In this document: positions 8,721-17,014 of the stretch, piece after piece
How positions within the stretch are numbered: position 1 is the stretch's first letter
Layout of the letters: each line of letters starts with the position of its first letter
DNA from: CAZECE01 sp964510525
GTDB lineage: Bacteria > Pseudomonadota > Gammaproteobacteria > Pseudomonadales > JANQJO01
Reading direction: 5' to 3'
NCBI GenBank assembly: GCA_964510525.1
Contig: CAZECE010000084.1
Location: 1 to 37,208 of the forward strand
DNA length: 37,208 bases
Notes under the pieces: generated by a model
The model's database searches: none
What the model was told of the DNA's origin: nothing
Seen by the model: only the letters and a program-made list of their open reading frames with translations
Position numbers and translations under genes: made by a program

Positions 8721-11129
8721 TTAACCACCCACCTCTGGGAACCATTTTCTTAATTCTGAACTTAACTGCTCGCGTGTAAACGGCTTACCGATAAAGCCAT
8801 TCATGCCCGCTTGATAACATTGCTCTTGATCATCATCTCGGGTGTTGGCCGATAACGCAATAATGGGGAGTTGCTCAGCATCGTAACCGTTCGCTCTGAT
8901 TTGTCGCGTTGCTTCAAAGCCATCCAACACCGGCATCTGACAGTCCATCAATACCAAATCATATTGATGGTTCTGCACAGCCTTAACCGCCTCTTCACCA
9001 TTGCAAGCCAAATCACTTTCAAGGCCTAATTTTTTTAAATGCGCTTTTGCAACTTTCTGATTCACCGCATTATCTTCAACGATCAGAATTTTATGATTCA
9101 ACAGTGTTACTTCCGATGCCCCGCCGGATGTGGCACCGAATGTTTTAGCCCCCCCCAAACTGCCTTTTCCATTTTGAGACGACACACTATCAACGTAACT
9201 GCGCAATGAATCTTCCGTATTGAAGCGACGAACCGGCTTACTGACTTTCAGATCAACTCCTACCTGAAGACCCTCCCCCAGCTGCCCGTCTTCTTTATCA
9301 TGAGAAGTTTTTTCATGAAAAGGCAATTGGTACGCCAACACACAGACATTCAACCGAGACTGAATGATTTGTAAATCGGATAAAAACGGCGTTAGCTCAC
9401 CTGGCCAGTTAATCAAAAAACACCATTTATACTGCTCCGCGTCTTTTGAAAATAAACGTTCCCAATCCTCCAAAGAATCCAACCACACATACGGCATCTG
9501 CCATCGCCCCATTAGATTCACCAACAAATCTTTATGCAAGCCTTTCGGTGCTAACAATAGAAAACGATCGAAATGCGTTTTGATCGGAAAACGCTTCAAA
9601 GTGACTTCGTGCTGTTTTTTGAGGGGCAGGCTGATGATAAATCGACTGCCTTTGCCTTCTGTACTGCTGACTTTGATCGACCCACCCATTAACTCAACCA
9701 ACCGCTTGCAAATCGCCAAACCCAATCCCGTGCCACCAAAGCGGCGGTTGATGGAACCATCTTGTTGTGAATACGGCTCAAATAGTTGATCGAGATAAGC
9801 CGAAGGGATGCCAATCCCCGTATCTTGCACTTCCAACTGTAATTGACACAGGTCTTCTTGCTCTTCTAACAAACCCACTGAAATAACAACAGATCCAGCT
9901 TCGGTAAACTTAACCGAATTGCTGATCAGATTATTCATCAGCTGCTGGATTCTGGAGGCATCCCCCCAAAAATAAACCGGTACGTTACTCTCATACACCA
10001 GCCCCAATTCAACAGACGCTTTGTTGTCATAACCGCTGTACAAAGCCAAAGTGTTCTCGAGCAAGGCTTCTAAATTAATGCGCTCTTCATCCAAGGTTAC
10101 TTGATCGGCATTCAATTTTGAAAAGTCGAGAATGCTGTTAATCAACCCCAACAAGGATTGCCCCGATTGTTTCGCAACGGATAAATACCCTTTCTCTTCC
10201 GGCGAAAAGCGCTCTTCATCCAATAAATTCAACATACCCAAAACACCGTTCATCGGCGTTCTAATCTCATGACTGACATTGGCAACAAATTCAGATTTTA
10301 ATCGCGAGGATTCCAACGCCGCATCCCGCGCCTGCACCAACTCATCCTCGCGCTCCTCCAACACCGTCATCATCCGGTTAAAGGCTTCGGCCATTGTGAT
10401 CAGCTCGCTGGCACCCCGCTTTTCTAACCGAAGGCCACGCTCACCTTTCTGCGCTCTTTCCATCACCACAGCAAAATCAGCAAAGGGGCCGGTGGTGCGC
10501 TCGATCACCCAGGTTAAGATTAAAAACAGGATGAGACATAAAAAAAGCGAAATAGAAAAATTACCTAATATGATGGTGCGCTTCAGCTGCTTGAGCTGGT
10601 TTTTACTGATCATGACGTGAACGCGACCTAAAATTTGAATGGTCGGAGTGTCCAGCTCAAACGGAGAATCAGAAGCCCCCGAGCGTACCACCACCTGAGA
10701 CCCAAACTGCCAATAATCATTGTCTTGGTATTCCAGTACCGCCGATTCACTGGTCATGGTGTAACTCTGTTCATGCCAATCCCGCACACTGCCGTGCTGG
10801 GATAAGATGGCCCCAGATGCAGCATCGGTAATCGCCGCTTGCTCAACACCCGGAAACGACAACACAAATTCAATGGCTTCAGTCGCGGTTTCTTCACTGC
10901 CATACACCAAAGCCAAGGTGCTGTTTCTGGCCAAAGCATCCGTTACCGATAACCCTTGCTGAATGGCCCTTTTCACGGCCAACTGCGTGCTTTGCCAAGA
11001 CACCGCAATCGATGTGACCAACGCCAGCGTCGCAATCGCAATCAAGAAAAACGCCAAGATCTGATGCTTGAGACTTTTTCTCTCCAGCTTTTTAAACAGA
11101 TGATTGTTCTTGATGACGTTAAGGAACAT
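8721..11129 (-). CDS. Hybrid sensor histidine kinase (CHASE8-like sensor, HAMP, HisKA, HATPase, REC)
   Basis: This is an inner-membrane two-component kinase of 802 residues from ATG 11129; a TTG frame extension to 11150 is less likely. Transmembrane helix 1 is about residues 24-45 and helix 2 about 185-209. The periplasmic loop between them, with ARNSTLALVYGSEETATEAI, resembles CHASE8. HAMP is about 210-262. HisKA carries the phospho-accepting H287 in SHEIRTPMNG. The ATPase domain shows N403 (NLISNSVKFT), DTGIGIP at 436-442 and GTGLGL at 466-471. A degenerate domain spans about 515-640. The receiver domain (678-800) has E685/D686, phospho-acceptor D729 and K782. Its start overlaps the stop of the upstream binding-protein gene by 11 bases, so the two are translated together. 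No separate response regulator or output domain is in the window, so the phosphate probably passes to an unlinked partner. Confidence 0.92.
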   Translation of the reverse strand: MFLNVIKNNHLFKKLERKSLKHQILAFFLIAIATLALVTSIAVSWQSTQLAVKRAIQQGLSVTDALARNSTLALVYGSEETATEAIEFVLSFPGVEQAAITDAASGAILSQHGSVRDWHEQSYTMTSESAVLEYQDNDYWQFGSQVVVRSGASDSPFELDTPTIQILGRVHVMISKNQLKQLKRTIILGNFSISLFLCLILFLILTWVIERTTGPFADFAVVMERAQKGERGLRLEKRGASELITMAEAFNRMMTVLEEREDELVQARDAALESSRLKSEFVANVSHEIRTPMNGVLGMLNLLDEERFSPEEKGYLSVAKQSGQSLLGLINSILDFSKLNADQVTLDEERINLEALLENTLALYSGYDNKASVELGLVYESNVPVYFWGDASRIQQLMNNLISNSVKFTEAGSVVISVGLLEEQEDLCQLQLEVQDTGIGIPSAYLDQLFEPYSQQDGSINRRFGGTGLGLAICKRLVELMGGSIKVSSTEGKGSRFIISLPLKKQHEVTLKRFPIKTHFDRFLLLAPKGLHKDLLVNLMGRWQMPYVWLDSLEDWERLFSKDAEQYKWCFLINWPGELTPFLSDLQIIQSRLNVCVLAYQLPFHEKTSHDKEDGQLGEGLQVGVDLKVSKPVRRFNTEDSLRSYVDSVSSQNGKGSLGGAKTFGATSGGASEVTLLNHKILIVEDNAVNQKVAKAHLKKLGLESDLACNGEEAVKAVQNHQYDLVLMDCQMPVLDGFEATRQIRANGYDAEQLPIIALSANTRDDDQEQCYQAGMNGFIGKPFTREQLSSELRKWFPEVGG

Positions 11130-12120
11130 TTTTAGGCAACACCAATTCAAACGTTTTCATCAGCTCATGCTCAACATTGATATCAATGTGTTTCGCGGTT
11201 CTAATGTTCAATGCGGTAAAAATTTGACGTAAGGGTTGTAAGTTTTCTTCGGGAATATTGCCCTTGGCCATTTCACGACTTAACTCACCCAAATACCGGC
11301 CCATGCCAATGTTGTCGGGATAAACGCCTAATAAAACCCCTCGGTTAACCGAAGACAAACTGCTGGAAAAGACTTTTAATTTGCGCGCCCACAAGACATC
11401 CAAAATCAACGGCATGATCAACTCGTTATCCAAGGTGCTGCTGTCTTGAGGCAACCACAAGCTGTCCAATTTAGGATCCATGGTAGTCAGCACACGCCCG
11501 TAAATACGCGCTGACTCCTGAACGTTATTGGCATTGTGCGTTTGTAAGGTAAAGCCGTAGGTTTCGGCAGCGCGTTGCGCAAAATCCAATAACCAATACC
11601 AGCGTGATTCATTGATCACGACATGGATTTTTTTCGTATCAGGCGAGAGTTGCGAAAAGGTGCGAAAAATCAGATCCGGGTCTGGCGTGTAGGTCACCGT
11701 CATCGCCACATTATCTAAGCTCTCAGGTAAGGATAAGAACGCCGCGGTTAAAATCGGCGCGGCCGTGACATGCGGTGATGACTGCAGTACCTTTAAACTC
11801 CGATGCCCCAACGCAACCGACACCGCCGGTTTTTTCTTACCCAACCACTTGTCGATCGACTTCTGCTTGGATTGTCGCGTCACCGCGCGAGTGCGAACTT
11901 TGAGTCCTGAGTAGGTATTAATGCCATTGATCGTGTCTTTGAAGATCGTCGAATAGGGCTCTTTCGCTTCAGGAAATAAAATCGAAGCACCGCCAAGCTC
12001 TTCCGCAGCAAGATCGCTCGACAAAATGCCCAGCAACAGAAAGCCCAGCAAAGCACCGATTGCTTTAAACGGCCGGGCGATAATGTGATAGCAAAAAACT
12101 ATCGGAATACTAACAACCAT
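11119..12120 (-). CDS. Periplasmic ABC-type substrate-binding protein of the uncharacterised ABC_sub_bind type, sensor partner
   Basis: This is a 333-residue protein. A hydrophobic export segment at about 20-38 (AIGALLGFLLLGILSSDLAA) precedes the mature domain. Features such as HVTAAPILTAAFLSL, DPDLIFRTFSQLSPDTKKIHVVI and GVYPDNIGMGRYLGEL match the ABC_sub_bind family (PF04392, TrpX-like), which has two Rossmann-like lobes. No permease or ATPase gene lies nearby. Instead the hybrid kinase overlaps its stop, which suggests that the bound ligand is reported to the kinase rather than imported. Its ribosome binding site (AAGGAC, six bases before the ATG) lies in the arm of a 53-base stem-loop at 12122-12174. 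The ligand cannot be named from sequence. Confidence 0.8.
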   Translation of the reverse strand: MVVSIPIVFCYHIIARPFKAIGALLGFLLLGILSSDLAAEELGGASILFPEAKEPYSTIFKDTINGINTYSGLKVRTRAVTRQSKQKSIDKWLGKKKPAVSVALGHRSLKVLQSSPHVTAAPILTAAFLSLPESLDNVAMTVTYTPDPDLIFRTFSQLSPDTKKIHVVINESRWYWLLDFAQRAAETYGFTLQTHNANNVQESARIYGRVLTTMDPKLDSLWLPQDSSTLDNELIMPLILDVLWARKLKVFSSSLSSVNRGVLLGVYPDNIGMGRYLGELSREMAKGNIPEENLQPLRQIFTALNIRTAKHIDINVEHELMKTFELVLPKNVP

Positions 12121-12121
12121 C

Positions 12122-12174
12122 CTGGTCCTTAACTGAAACTGAGTTTTATCCTTATCTCATTCAGTTTAGACCAG
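12122..12174 (-). promoter_or_regulatory. Stem-loop covering the ribosome binding site of the binding-protein gene
   Basis: CTGGTC (12122-12127) pairs with GACCAG (12169-12174). Inside it, the TTAACTGAAACTGAG arm pairs imperfectly with CTCATTCAGTTTA, leaving a roughly 12-base loop. On the minus strand the 3' arm contains AAGGACCAGG directly before the ATG at 12120, so the folded form would hide the ribosome binding site. It lies in the 105-base gap after aroC, so it could instead separate aroC from the signalling pair as an attenuator. The pairing is seen; the function is inferred. Confidence 0.4.
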
Positions 12175-12225
12175 ATCGATTTTAGGATGGCATTTATCCA
12201 GCTAGATACTCAATTTATTGGGATA

Positions 12226-13296
12226 CTAAGCAGGTTCCGAACCGACCTGACCACGATGGCGTAACGCATGATCCATCAATACCAGCGCCAGCATGGCTTC
12301 TAAAATCGGCGTGGCTCGAACCCCAACGCAAGGATCATGGCGACCGGTTGTGACCACTTCGACAGCATTACCTTGCGCATCCAAGCTTTTTCCTGGCACA
12401 CGAATACTGGAGGTCGGTTTGATGGCAATGCTGGCCACAATCGGCTGCCCTGAACTGATGCCACCCAACACCCCTCCGGCATGGTTTGAGGTAAAGCCAT
12501 CTTCTGTCAACTCATCCCGATGATCTTCCCCGCGCTGGTTCACCACAGCAAAGCCATCCCCCAGCTCAACGCCTTTCACCGCATTAACGCTCATCAAGGC
12601 TTTGGCAATATCAGCGTCCAAACGATCAAACACGGGTTCACCCCAACCCGCGGGTACACCTGTGGCCTGCACACCTAAACGTGCCCCAATCGAAGAGCCA
12701 TCACGGCGCAACGCATCAATCAGCTCCGCCCATTTTGGTACCACATCGATGTCTGGGCAGAAAAAGGGATTTTGCTCGATTTGGTCTGGATCAAATTGCT
12801 GAATTTCAATCGTGCCAATTTGTTGGCAATAACCCTGAATCTGCACCCCATAGGTTTCCAACAAGTATTTTTTAGCAATCGCACCAGCCGCTACCCTGAC
12901 CGCTGTTTCACGCGCCGACGAACGGCCACCCCCACGGTAATCCCGCACACCGTATTTTTGCTGATAGGTATAGTCCGCATGCCCAGGCCGAAACTGATCT
13001 TTTATTTTTTGATAATCCCGCGAGCGTTGATCTTCATTTTCAATTAATAAACCGATGGGCGTGCCTGTGGTCACGCCTTCGAACACCCCGGAAATGATCT
13101 TCACTTGATCCGATTCGCGTCGTTGCGTGGTGTATTTTGAAGACCCCGGCCGACGCCGATCTAAATCCGTTTGCATGTCGGCTTCAGACAGTTTTAAGCC
13201 CGGAGGGCAGCCATCCACAATGGCCATCAAACCCACACCATGACTTTCACCACAGGTCGTGACTTGAAACGATTGCCCCCACGTATTACCCGACAT
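12226..13296 (-). CDS. aroC: Chorismate synthase
   Basis: This cytosolic enzyme converts 5-enolpyruvylshikimate 3-phosphate to chorismate using reduced FMN, the last step of the shikimate pathway. The protein has 356 residues from ATG 13296 (preceded by AAGGATGAG; the adjoining GTG codon is less likely), the usual bacterial length. Hallmarks are WGQSFQVTTCGESHG at the N-terminus, the RRPGSSKYTTQR signature, GGGRSSARETAVRVAAGAIA, and the C-terminal GRHDPCVGVRATPILEAM. It follows prmB on the same strand with a 42-base gap, the common gammaproteobacterial prmB-aroC arrangement. All key blocks are present and nothing suggests inactivation. Confidence 0.98.
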   Translation of the reverse strand: MSGNTWGQSFQVTTCGESHGVGLMAIVDGCPPGLKLSEADMQTDLDRRRPGSSKYTTQRRESDQVKIISGVFEGVTTGTPIGLLIENEDQRSRDYQKIKDQFRPGHADYTYQQKYGVRDYRGGGRSSARETAVRVAAGAIAKKYLLETYGVQIQGYCQQIGTIEIQQFDPDQIEQNPFFCPDIDVVPKWAELIDALRRDGSSIGARLGVQATGVPAGWGEPVFDRLDADIAKALMSVNAVKGVELGDGFAVVNQRGEDHRDELTEDGFTSNHAGGVLGGISSGQPIVASIAIKPTSSIRVPGKSLDAQGNAVEVVTTGRHDPCVGVRATPILEAMLALVLMDHALRHRGQVGSEPA

Positions 13297-13338
13297 CACT
13301 CATCCTTAACTGTTTTAATGTGTTTCTGCTTTAATTTT

Positions 13339-14301
13339 TTAATTTGTTTCCGCTTTAATCGTAGACCGCAAATAAGCGGCTTGTGAGACCAAGGTTTCTC
13401 TGTCCAGCATAAAAACCCCCTGGCCACCGCGGGAAAATTCTAACCAGGTCACCGGCAAGCAAGGAAACACGGTTTCAAACTGCGGCTGACTCATGCCCAC
13501 TTCGACAATCATGATGCCATTTGGCTCTAGATACTCTTCTGCCGACAACAGCAGCTGTTTAACATGGTACAAACCCTCGTCTGCTGAAAACAGCGCCCCT
13601 TTTGGCTCCGCCCGATACTCTTCAGGAATATCAGTCCATTCGGATTCGGCCGCATAAGGTGGATTGGCAATGATCAAATCATAACGACGGTTGACGTTTT
13701 CAAACAAATCACTGGCAAACAGGTTAACGGCTACCTGATGGCGATCAACATTAATTTTTGCCACACTCAAGGCATCGTCCGAGACATCAATCGCATCCAC
13801 ATGGGTCTCAGGCAAATAAGCCGCACACGCAATGGCAATGCAGCCACTGCCTGTGCCGACATCTAAAATTGATTCCAACTCTTCAGCTGATTTCAAGTGC
13901 GCAAATCGATCTTCAATCAATTCGGCAATTGGCGAGCGCGGAATCAACACCCTGTCATCGACGTAAAACTCCAAGTCCGCAAACCAAGCTTTTTGGGTCA
14001 GATACGCCAAAGGCACGCGATCCGTGACCCGTTTTTTTACCAAGGCAATCACGTCACGACGTTCGTCTAACGTGAGTTTGGCATCTAACACTCTGGGATC
14101 CGTATCCCAAGGCAAGGCAATGGCGTGTAACACCAAGCCTAGGGCTTCATCCCAAGGATCATCGGTGCCGTGCCCAAAAAACACCTCGTACTTATTAAAC
14201 GCACTGAGGGTCCAGCGCAGATAATCTCGAATACTCTCTAACGTGGTCAGCACGCCATCTGTGGTTTGGTCGTCCCAATCGGTTATTGCGCTCGAAGACA
14301 T
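13339..14301 (-). CDS. prmB: Ribosomal protein uL3 glutamine N5-methyltransferase
   Basis: This is an S-adenosylmethionine-dependent enzyme that methylates a glutamine of ribosomal protein L3 during 50S assembly. The protein has 320 residues. The nucleotide-binding motif is ILDVGTGSGCIAIA (145-158), and the catalytic NPPY loop is at 213-216. The following WTDIPEEYRAEPKGAL stretch and the N-terminal RWTLSAFNKYEVFFGHGTD distinguish PrmB from the release-factor enzyme PrmC. The ATG follows the trhO stop by three bases, with AAGGGTAG inside the end of trhO as ribosome binding site, so the two are co-translated. The first ~20 residues are slightly longer than usual. Confidence 0.96.
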   Translation of the reverse strand: MSSSAITDWDDQTTDGVLTTLESIRDYLRWTLSAFNKYEVFFGHGTDDPWDEALGLVLHAIALPWDTDPRVLDAKLTLDERRDVIALVKKRVTDRVPLAYLTQKAWFADLEFYVDDRVLIPRSPIAELIEDRFAHLKSAEELESILDVGTGSGCIAIACAAYLPETHVDAIDVSDDALSVAKINVDRHQVAVNLFASDLFENVNRRYDLIIANPPYAAESEWTDIPEEYRAEPKGALFSADEGLYHVKQLLLSAEEYLEPNGIMIVEVGMSQPQFETVFPCLPVTWLEFSRGGQGVFMLDRETLVSQAAYLRSTIKAETN

Positions 14302-14304
14302 AAA

Positions 14305-15297
14305 CTACCCTTTGGCTACCTGTTTTTGATCCTGGCCCAGTCTTTGATCCTGACCCGGTCTTTGATCCTGGCCCAATCTTTGATCCTGGCCTAAGTGCTC
14401 ATAGCCTCGAGAGCGCGCCAACTGAATTTGTTTTTGTCGCTCAGCAAAACGCGTTTTATCTTCGGCTGATTTTTTTTGATAACACCGAGGGCAACTCACA
14501 CCTGGCTCGTAATACTCAGACTGCTTATCAGCTTCATCAATCGGAAAGCGACACGCATGACACAAATCATACACCCCAGGTTGCAATTGATGATTCACGG
14601 TCACCCGATTATCAAATACAAAACACTCACCTTCCCACAGGCTATCATCTTCAGCCACCTGTTCTAAGTAGGCCAAGATCCCACCTTTTAAATGATAAAC
14701 ATGCTTAACACCATATTGCTTCAGATAGGCCGTGGATTTTTCGCAACGAATGCCCCCTGTGCAATACATCGCAACCTTTTCAATGTTGTTGGTGTCGATG
14801 TGTTGCTGAATATAATCCGGTAGCTCTCGAAAACTTTCAGTATCTGGATTAATCGCGCCTTTGAAGCGACCGATGGCCACCTCGTAATCATTGCGAGTAT
14901 CCACCAGCAACACTTCCGGATCCGAAATCAGCGCATTCCAATCACGCGGCTCCACGTACTCCCCGACACAGACCAGCGGATCAATGTCCGGCTGACCCAA
15001 GGTGACGATTTCTTTTTTCAATTTCACCTTCAAACGATAAAAAGGCACGATGTTGGCGTAACTGATCTTAACATCCAAAGACTCTAAACCCGGTCGTCTC
15101 TTTAATCGACCCAAGAAAGCATCCAATTGATCTGACTTGGCCGCGATGGTGCCATTAATGCCCTCTTCAGCGACCAACAAGGTGCCTTTGATGCCCAATT
15201 CCAGCGCATCGGCCAACAAAGACTGTTGCAGCGCTGCGGGATCAGTCACCCGAAAGAATTGATACAAGGCAGCGATTTTAATTTCTTGCGAATCCAT
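14305..15297 (-). CDS. trhO: tRNA uridine(34) hydroxylase, rhodanese-type
   Basis: TrhO (formerly YceA) performs oxygen-dependent hydroxylation of U34 in tRNAs, an early step to 5-carboxymethoxyuridine-type wobble bases. The protein has 330 residues. The N-terminal acylphosphatase-like part contains FFRVTDPAALQQSLLADALE and GTLLVAEEGINGT. The rhodanese domain (about 120-215) carries the YCTGGIRCEKS loop with C179 and C185. A Cys-rich segment, CHAC then CPRC, follows. The C-terminus ends in an unusual four-copy hexapeptide repeat (GQDQR type) encoded by an 18-base tandem repeat. The ATG has AAGGACC at normal spacing. It lies just upstream of prmB and 42 bases after bolA, within one minus-strand run. 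Confidence 0.95.
   Translation of the reverse strand: MDSQEIKIAALYQFFRVTDPAALQQSLLADALELGIKGTLLVAEEGINGTIAAKSDQLDAFLGRLKRRPGLESLDVKISYANIVPFYRLKVKLKKEIVTLGQPDIDPLVCVGEYVEPRDWNALISDPEVLLVDTRNDYEVAIGRFKGAINPDTESFRELPDYIQQHIDTNNIEKVAMYCTGGIRCEKSTAYLKQYGVKHVYHLKGGILAYLEQVAEDDSLWEGECFVFDNRVTVNHQLQPGVYDLCHACRFPIDEADKQSEYYEPGVSCPRCYQKKSAEDKTRFAERQKQIQLARSRGYEHLGQDQRLGQDQRPGQDQRLGQDQKQVAKG
14323..14394 (-). repeat. 18-base tandem repeat, four copies, in the 3' end of trhO
   Basis: The plus-strand units are 14323-14340, 14341-14358, 14359-14376 and 14377-14394, all close to TCTTTGATCCTGGCCCAG. They encode LGQDQR, LGQDQR, PGQDQR and LGQDQK at the trhO C-terminus. Because the unit is a multiple of three, copy number can change without breaking the frame. 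This tail is not part of the conserved TrhO core. Confidence 0.95.
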
Positions 15298-15339
15298 CAG
15301 TAGGTCCTTTGTTTTTTTAAGATCTTAAGGTCTTACGGC

Positions 15340-15663
15340 TTAGCCACCACCACGACAATGGGGGGAATTGAGCGGGCTGGCATCCGAGGCTTGCGCGTGC
15401 CACTCGCTGGGGGTCAGAGTATGCAACGCCAAGGCATGAATGCCGGCTTGCATCTGCTCTTCGAGCACTTGATACACTCGACGATGACGTTTGATCAGTG
15501 GTACCCCTTCAAAATCATTGGAGACCAATACCACTTTAAAATGGCTGTTCGCGCTTTTACCGCCAGCACCTTGAAAGCTGCGGTGCATATGACTTTCGTT
15601 TTCAACCAGCAACTGATTTACTGAAAAGTGCGATTTTAATTGTGAGGTGATTTCGGCTTCCAT
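15340..15663 (-). CDS. bolA: BolA family protein
   Basis: This is a small cytosolic protein that binds monothiol glutaredoxins through a shared iron-sulfur cluster and acts in iron homeostasis, stress morphology and transcription. The protein has 107 residues from ATG 15663; a GTG six codons upstream is less likely. The class II KH-like core shows NSHFKVVLVSNDFEG, PLIKRHRRVYQVL, the conserved HALALHTLTPSEW, and the Cys-containing tail SPHCRGG, which marks the true BolA subgroup rather than IbaG. The start is 20 bases downstream of the ion-channel stop. A TATAAT only nine bases before the ATG suggests an own promoter giving a very short or absent leader. Confidence 0.95.
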   Translation of the reverse strand: MEAEITSQLKSHFSVNQLLVENESHMHRSFQGAGGKSANSHFKVVLVSNDFEGVPLIKRHRRVYQVLEEQMQAGIHALALHTLTPSEWHAQASDASPLNSPHCRGGG

Positions 15664-15672
15664 AGTGGACGA

Positions 15673-15678
15673 ATTATA
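15673..15678 (-). promoter_or_regulatory. TATAAT box directly before bolA
   Basis: TATAAT on the minus strand lies nine bases before the bolA ATG at 15663. Transcription starting about seven bases after it would give a leader of only a few bases. No convincing -35 box is visible at normal spacing, so the promoter is uncertain. Confidence 0.3.
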
Positions 15679-15683
15679 CACGC

Positions 15684-16514
15684 CTAATCCAGCGATTCAC
15701 CACAGAACTTACAATAATCCGCATCACGATCATGACCGCCTTTGCCACAACCTTTACATGCATGCCCAATACGACGACGGTGCAATACTTGATTGAGTTC
15801 AGCGGCATAAATCCCAGTAGGCACGGCAATCACCGCATAACCACTGATCATAACCATGGAAGCCAAGGCTTGACCCCATTGCGTTTGCGGGTAGATATCA
15901 CCATAGCCAACCGTCGTCATGGTCACGATCGCCCAGTAAATGCTTTTCGGGATGCTGGTAAAGCCATAAGCCGGCCCTTCAACCAGGTACATCAGTGCAC
16001 CGAAGATGACCACAACGGTACAAACCGTGTATAAGAACACCAAAATTTTACGACGGCTTTGCAGCATCGCTTCTAGCAGAGATTCCGCCTCTCCGAGAAA
16101 ACCAATCAGTTTCAATACCCGAAAGACACGCAGTATTCGCAAAATTCGCAGCACGAGCATCGAATTTGCACCGGGAATGACCAGACTTAAAAAGGTAGGC
16201 AGAATCGAAAACAAATCAACCAGGCCATAAAAACTGGTCGCGTATTTTAAAGAGTGCCGAACACAATACAGACGCAACCCGTATTCCAACGTAAACAACA
16301 AGGTAAAAGACCACTCGATGATTCGCAGATACAAGCCTATTTCAGCATTGATGCTAGCAACACTCTCAAGCATCACCACCACAACACTTAATAAAATAGC
16401 CCCAATCAAACACACATCAAACAACCTGCCGGCTGGGGTGTCTGCACCAAAAATAATGGTATTTAAGCGTCGCTGTCGGTCCGACAGCTCATCTTGTCGT
16501 TCGTCTTCCAACAC
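15684..16514 (-). CDS. Voltage-gated-type potassium channel with C-terminal zinc ribbon
   Basis: This is an inner-membrane ion channel of 276 residues and six predicted helices. S1 is about 31-53, S2 about 63-84 and S3 about 95-113. The voltage-sensor S4 is arginine-rich (LRILRILRVFRVLKL, 122-136), S5 is about 155-178 and S6 about 214-238. The pore has the potassium filter TVGYGD at 201-206. After S6 the protein ends in C253-x2-C256 and C268-x2-C271, a zinc-ribbon pattern not usual for bacterial KvAP-like channels, which may bind metal in the cytoplasm. The start is GTG at 16514, since no ATG occurs before the membrane region. The bolA gene follows closely, and the basic-protein gene is divergent. 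Confidence 0.9.
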   Translation of the reverse strand: MLEDERQDELSDRQRRLNTIIFGADTPAGRLFDVCLIGAILLSVVVVMLESVASINAEIGLYLRIIEWSFTLLFTLEYGLRLYCVRHSLKYATSFYGLVDLFSILPTFLSLVIPGANSMLVLRILRILRVFRVLKLIGFLGEAESLLEAMLQSRRKILVFLYTVCTVVVIFGALMYLVEGPAYGFTSIPKSIYWAIVTMTTVGYGDIYPQTQWGQALASMVMISGYAVIAVPTGIYAAELNQVLHRRRIGHACKGCGKGGHDRDADYCKFCGESLD

Positions 16515-16545
16515 AATCCGCTGACCTACAAAAGATACCTGACTG

Positions 16546-16562
16546 TCATTGTCTATAATAAA
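16546..16562 (+). promoter_or_regulatory. Promoter-like 17-base motif shared with the glpD leader
   Basis: TCATTGTCTATAATAAA contains TATAAT at 16554-16559, 18 bases before the ATG of the basic-protein gene. The same 17 bases occur at 34761-34777 upstream of glpD. A clear TTGACA-like box at 16-18 bases is lacking at both sites, so the common upstream bases may matter instead. Confidence 0.5.
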
Positions 16563-16576
16563 ACAAAGAGGTCAAT

Positions 16577-16999
16577 ATGCTTCCCATTAACTTACCATCG
16601 GTCTATCGAAGACCCTACAAACCGTTAGAGCAATACGACGCCATTCGCGCTCACAGATCGCAAGCTACCGACGATAATTTTTCAAAAGACAGAGGCGATC
16701 CACGCACGCAACTGAAACCCATTGAAAAGCGATTCACCAAAGACAGGCGCAAACGGCAATTGCCCATATCGAACGACCGACGCAAACAAGATCGACGTAA
16801 ACACGGCCAAAACCAAAGACAACAACGATCCGATACCAAGCTAAACCGTACCAAACTAAACCGAAAAGGGGCCTTAGGTTCGTACACCAATCTGCCAATT
16901 CAAGAAGAAAAAATTACCTACCCTTCCACAAAACCACCCAAAAGCTGGCAATGGGGTCAAAGATATCAGCCAGGCGTTTGGGTGGATCTAGAAGCTTAA
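16577..16999 (+). CDS. Small, strongly basic protein of unknown function
   Basis: This is a 140-residue protein, not recognised. It is very rich in Arg, Lys and Gln in the middle (NDRRKQDRRKHGQNQRQQR) and has a Trp-containing C-terminus (KSWQWGQRYQPGVWVDLEA). There is no signal peptide or membrane segment, so it should be cytosolic; the charge suggests contact with nucleic acid or membranes, but no domain supports that. It has a good ribosome binding site (AAAGAGGTC before ATG) and a TATAAT in its short leader, which argues for a real gene. It is divergent from the ion channel and convergent with mdh, 15 bases apart. Confidence 0.65.
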   Translation: MLPINLPSVYRRPYKPLEQYDAIRAHRSQATDDNFSKDRGDPRTQLKPIEKRFTKDRRKRQLPISNDRRKQDRRKHGQNQRQQRSDTKLNRTKLNRKGALGSYTNLPIQEEKITYPSTKPPKSWQWGQRYQPGVWVDLEA

Positions 17000-17014
17000 A
17001 TCAAAAAATGTCAG

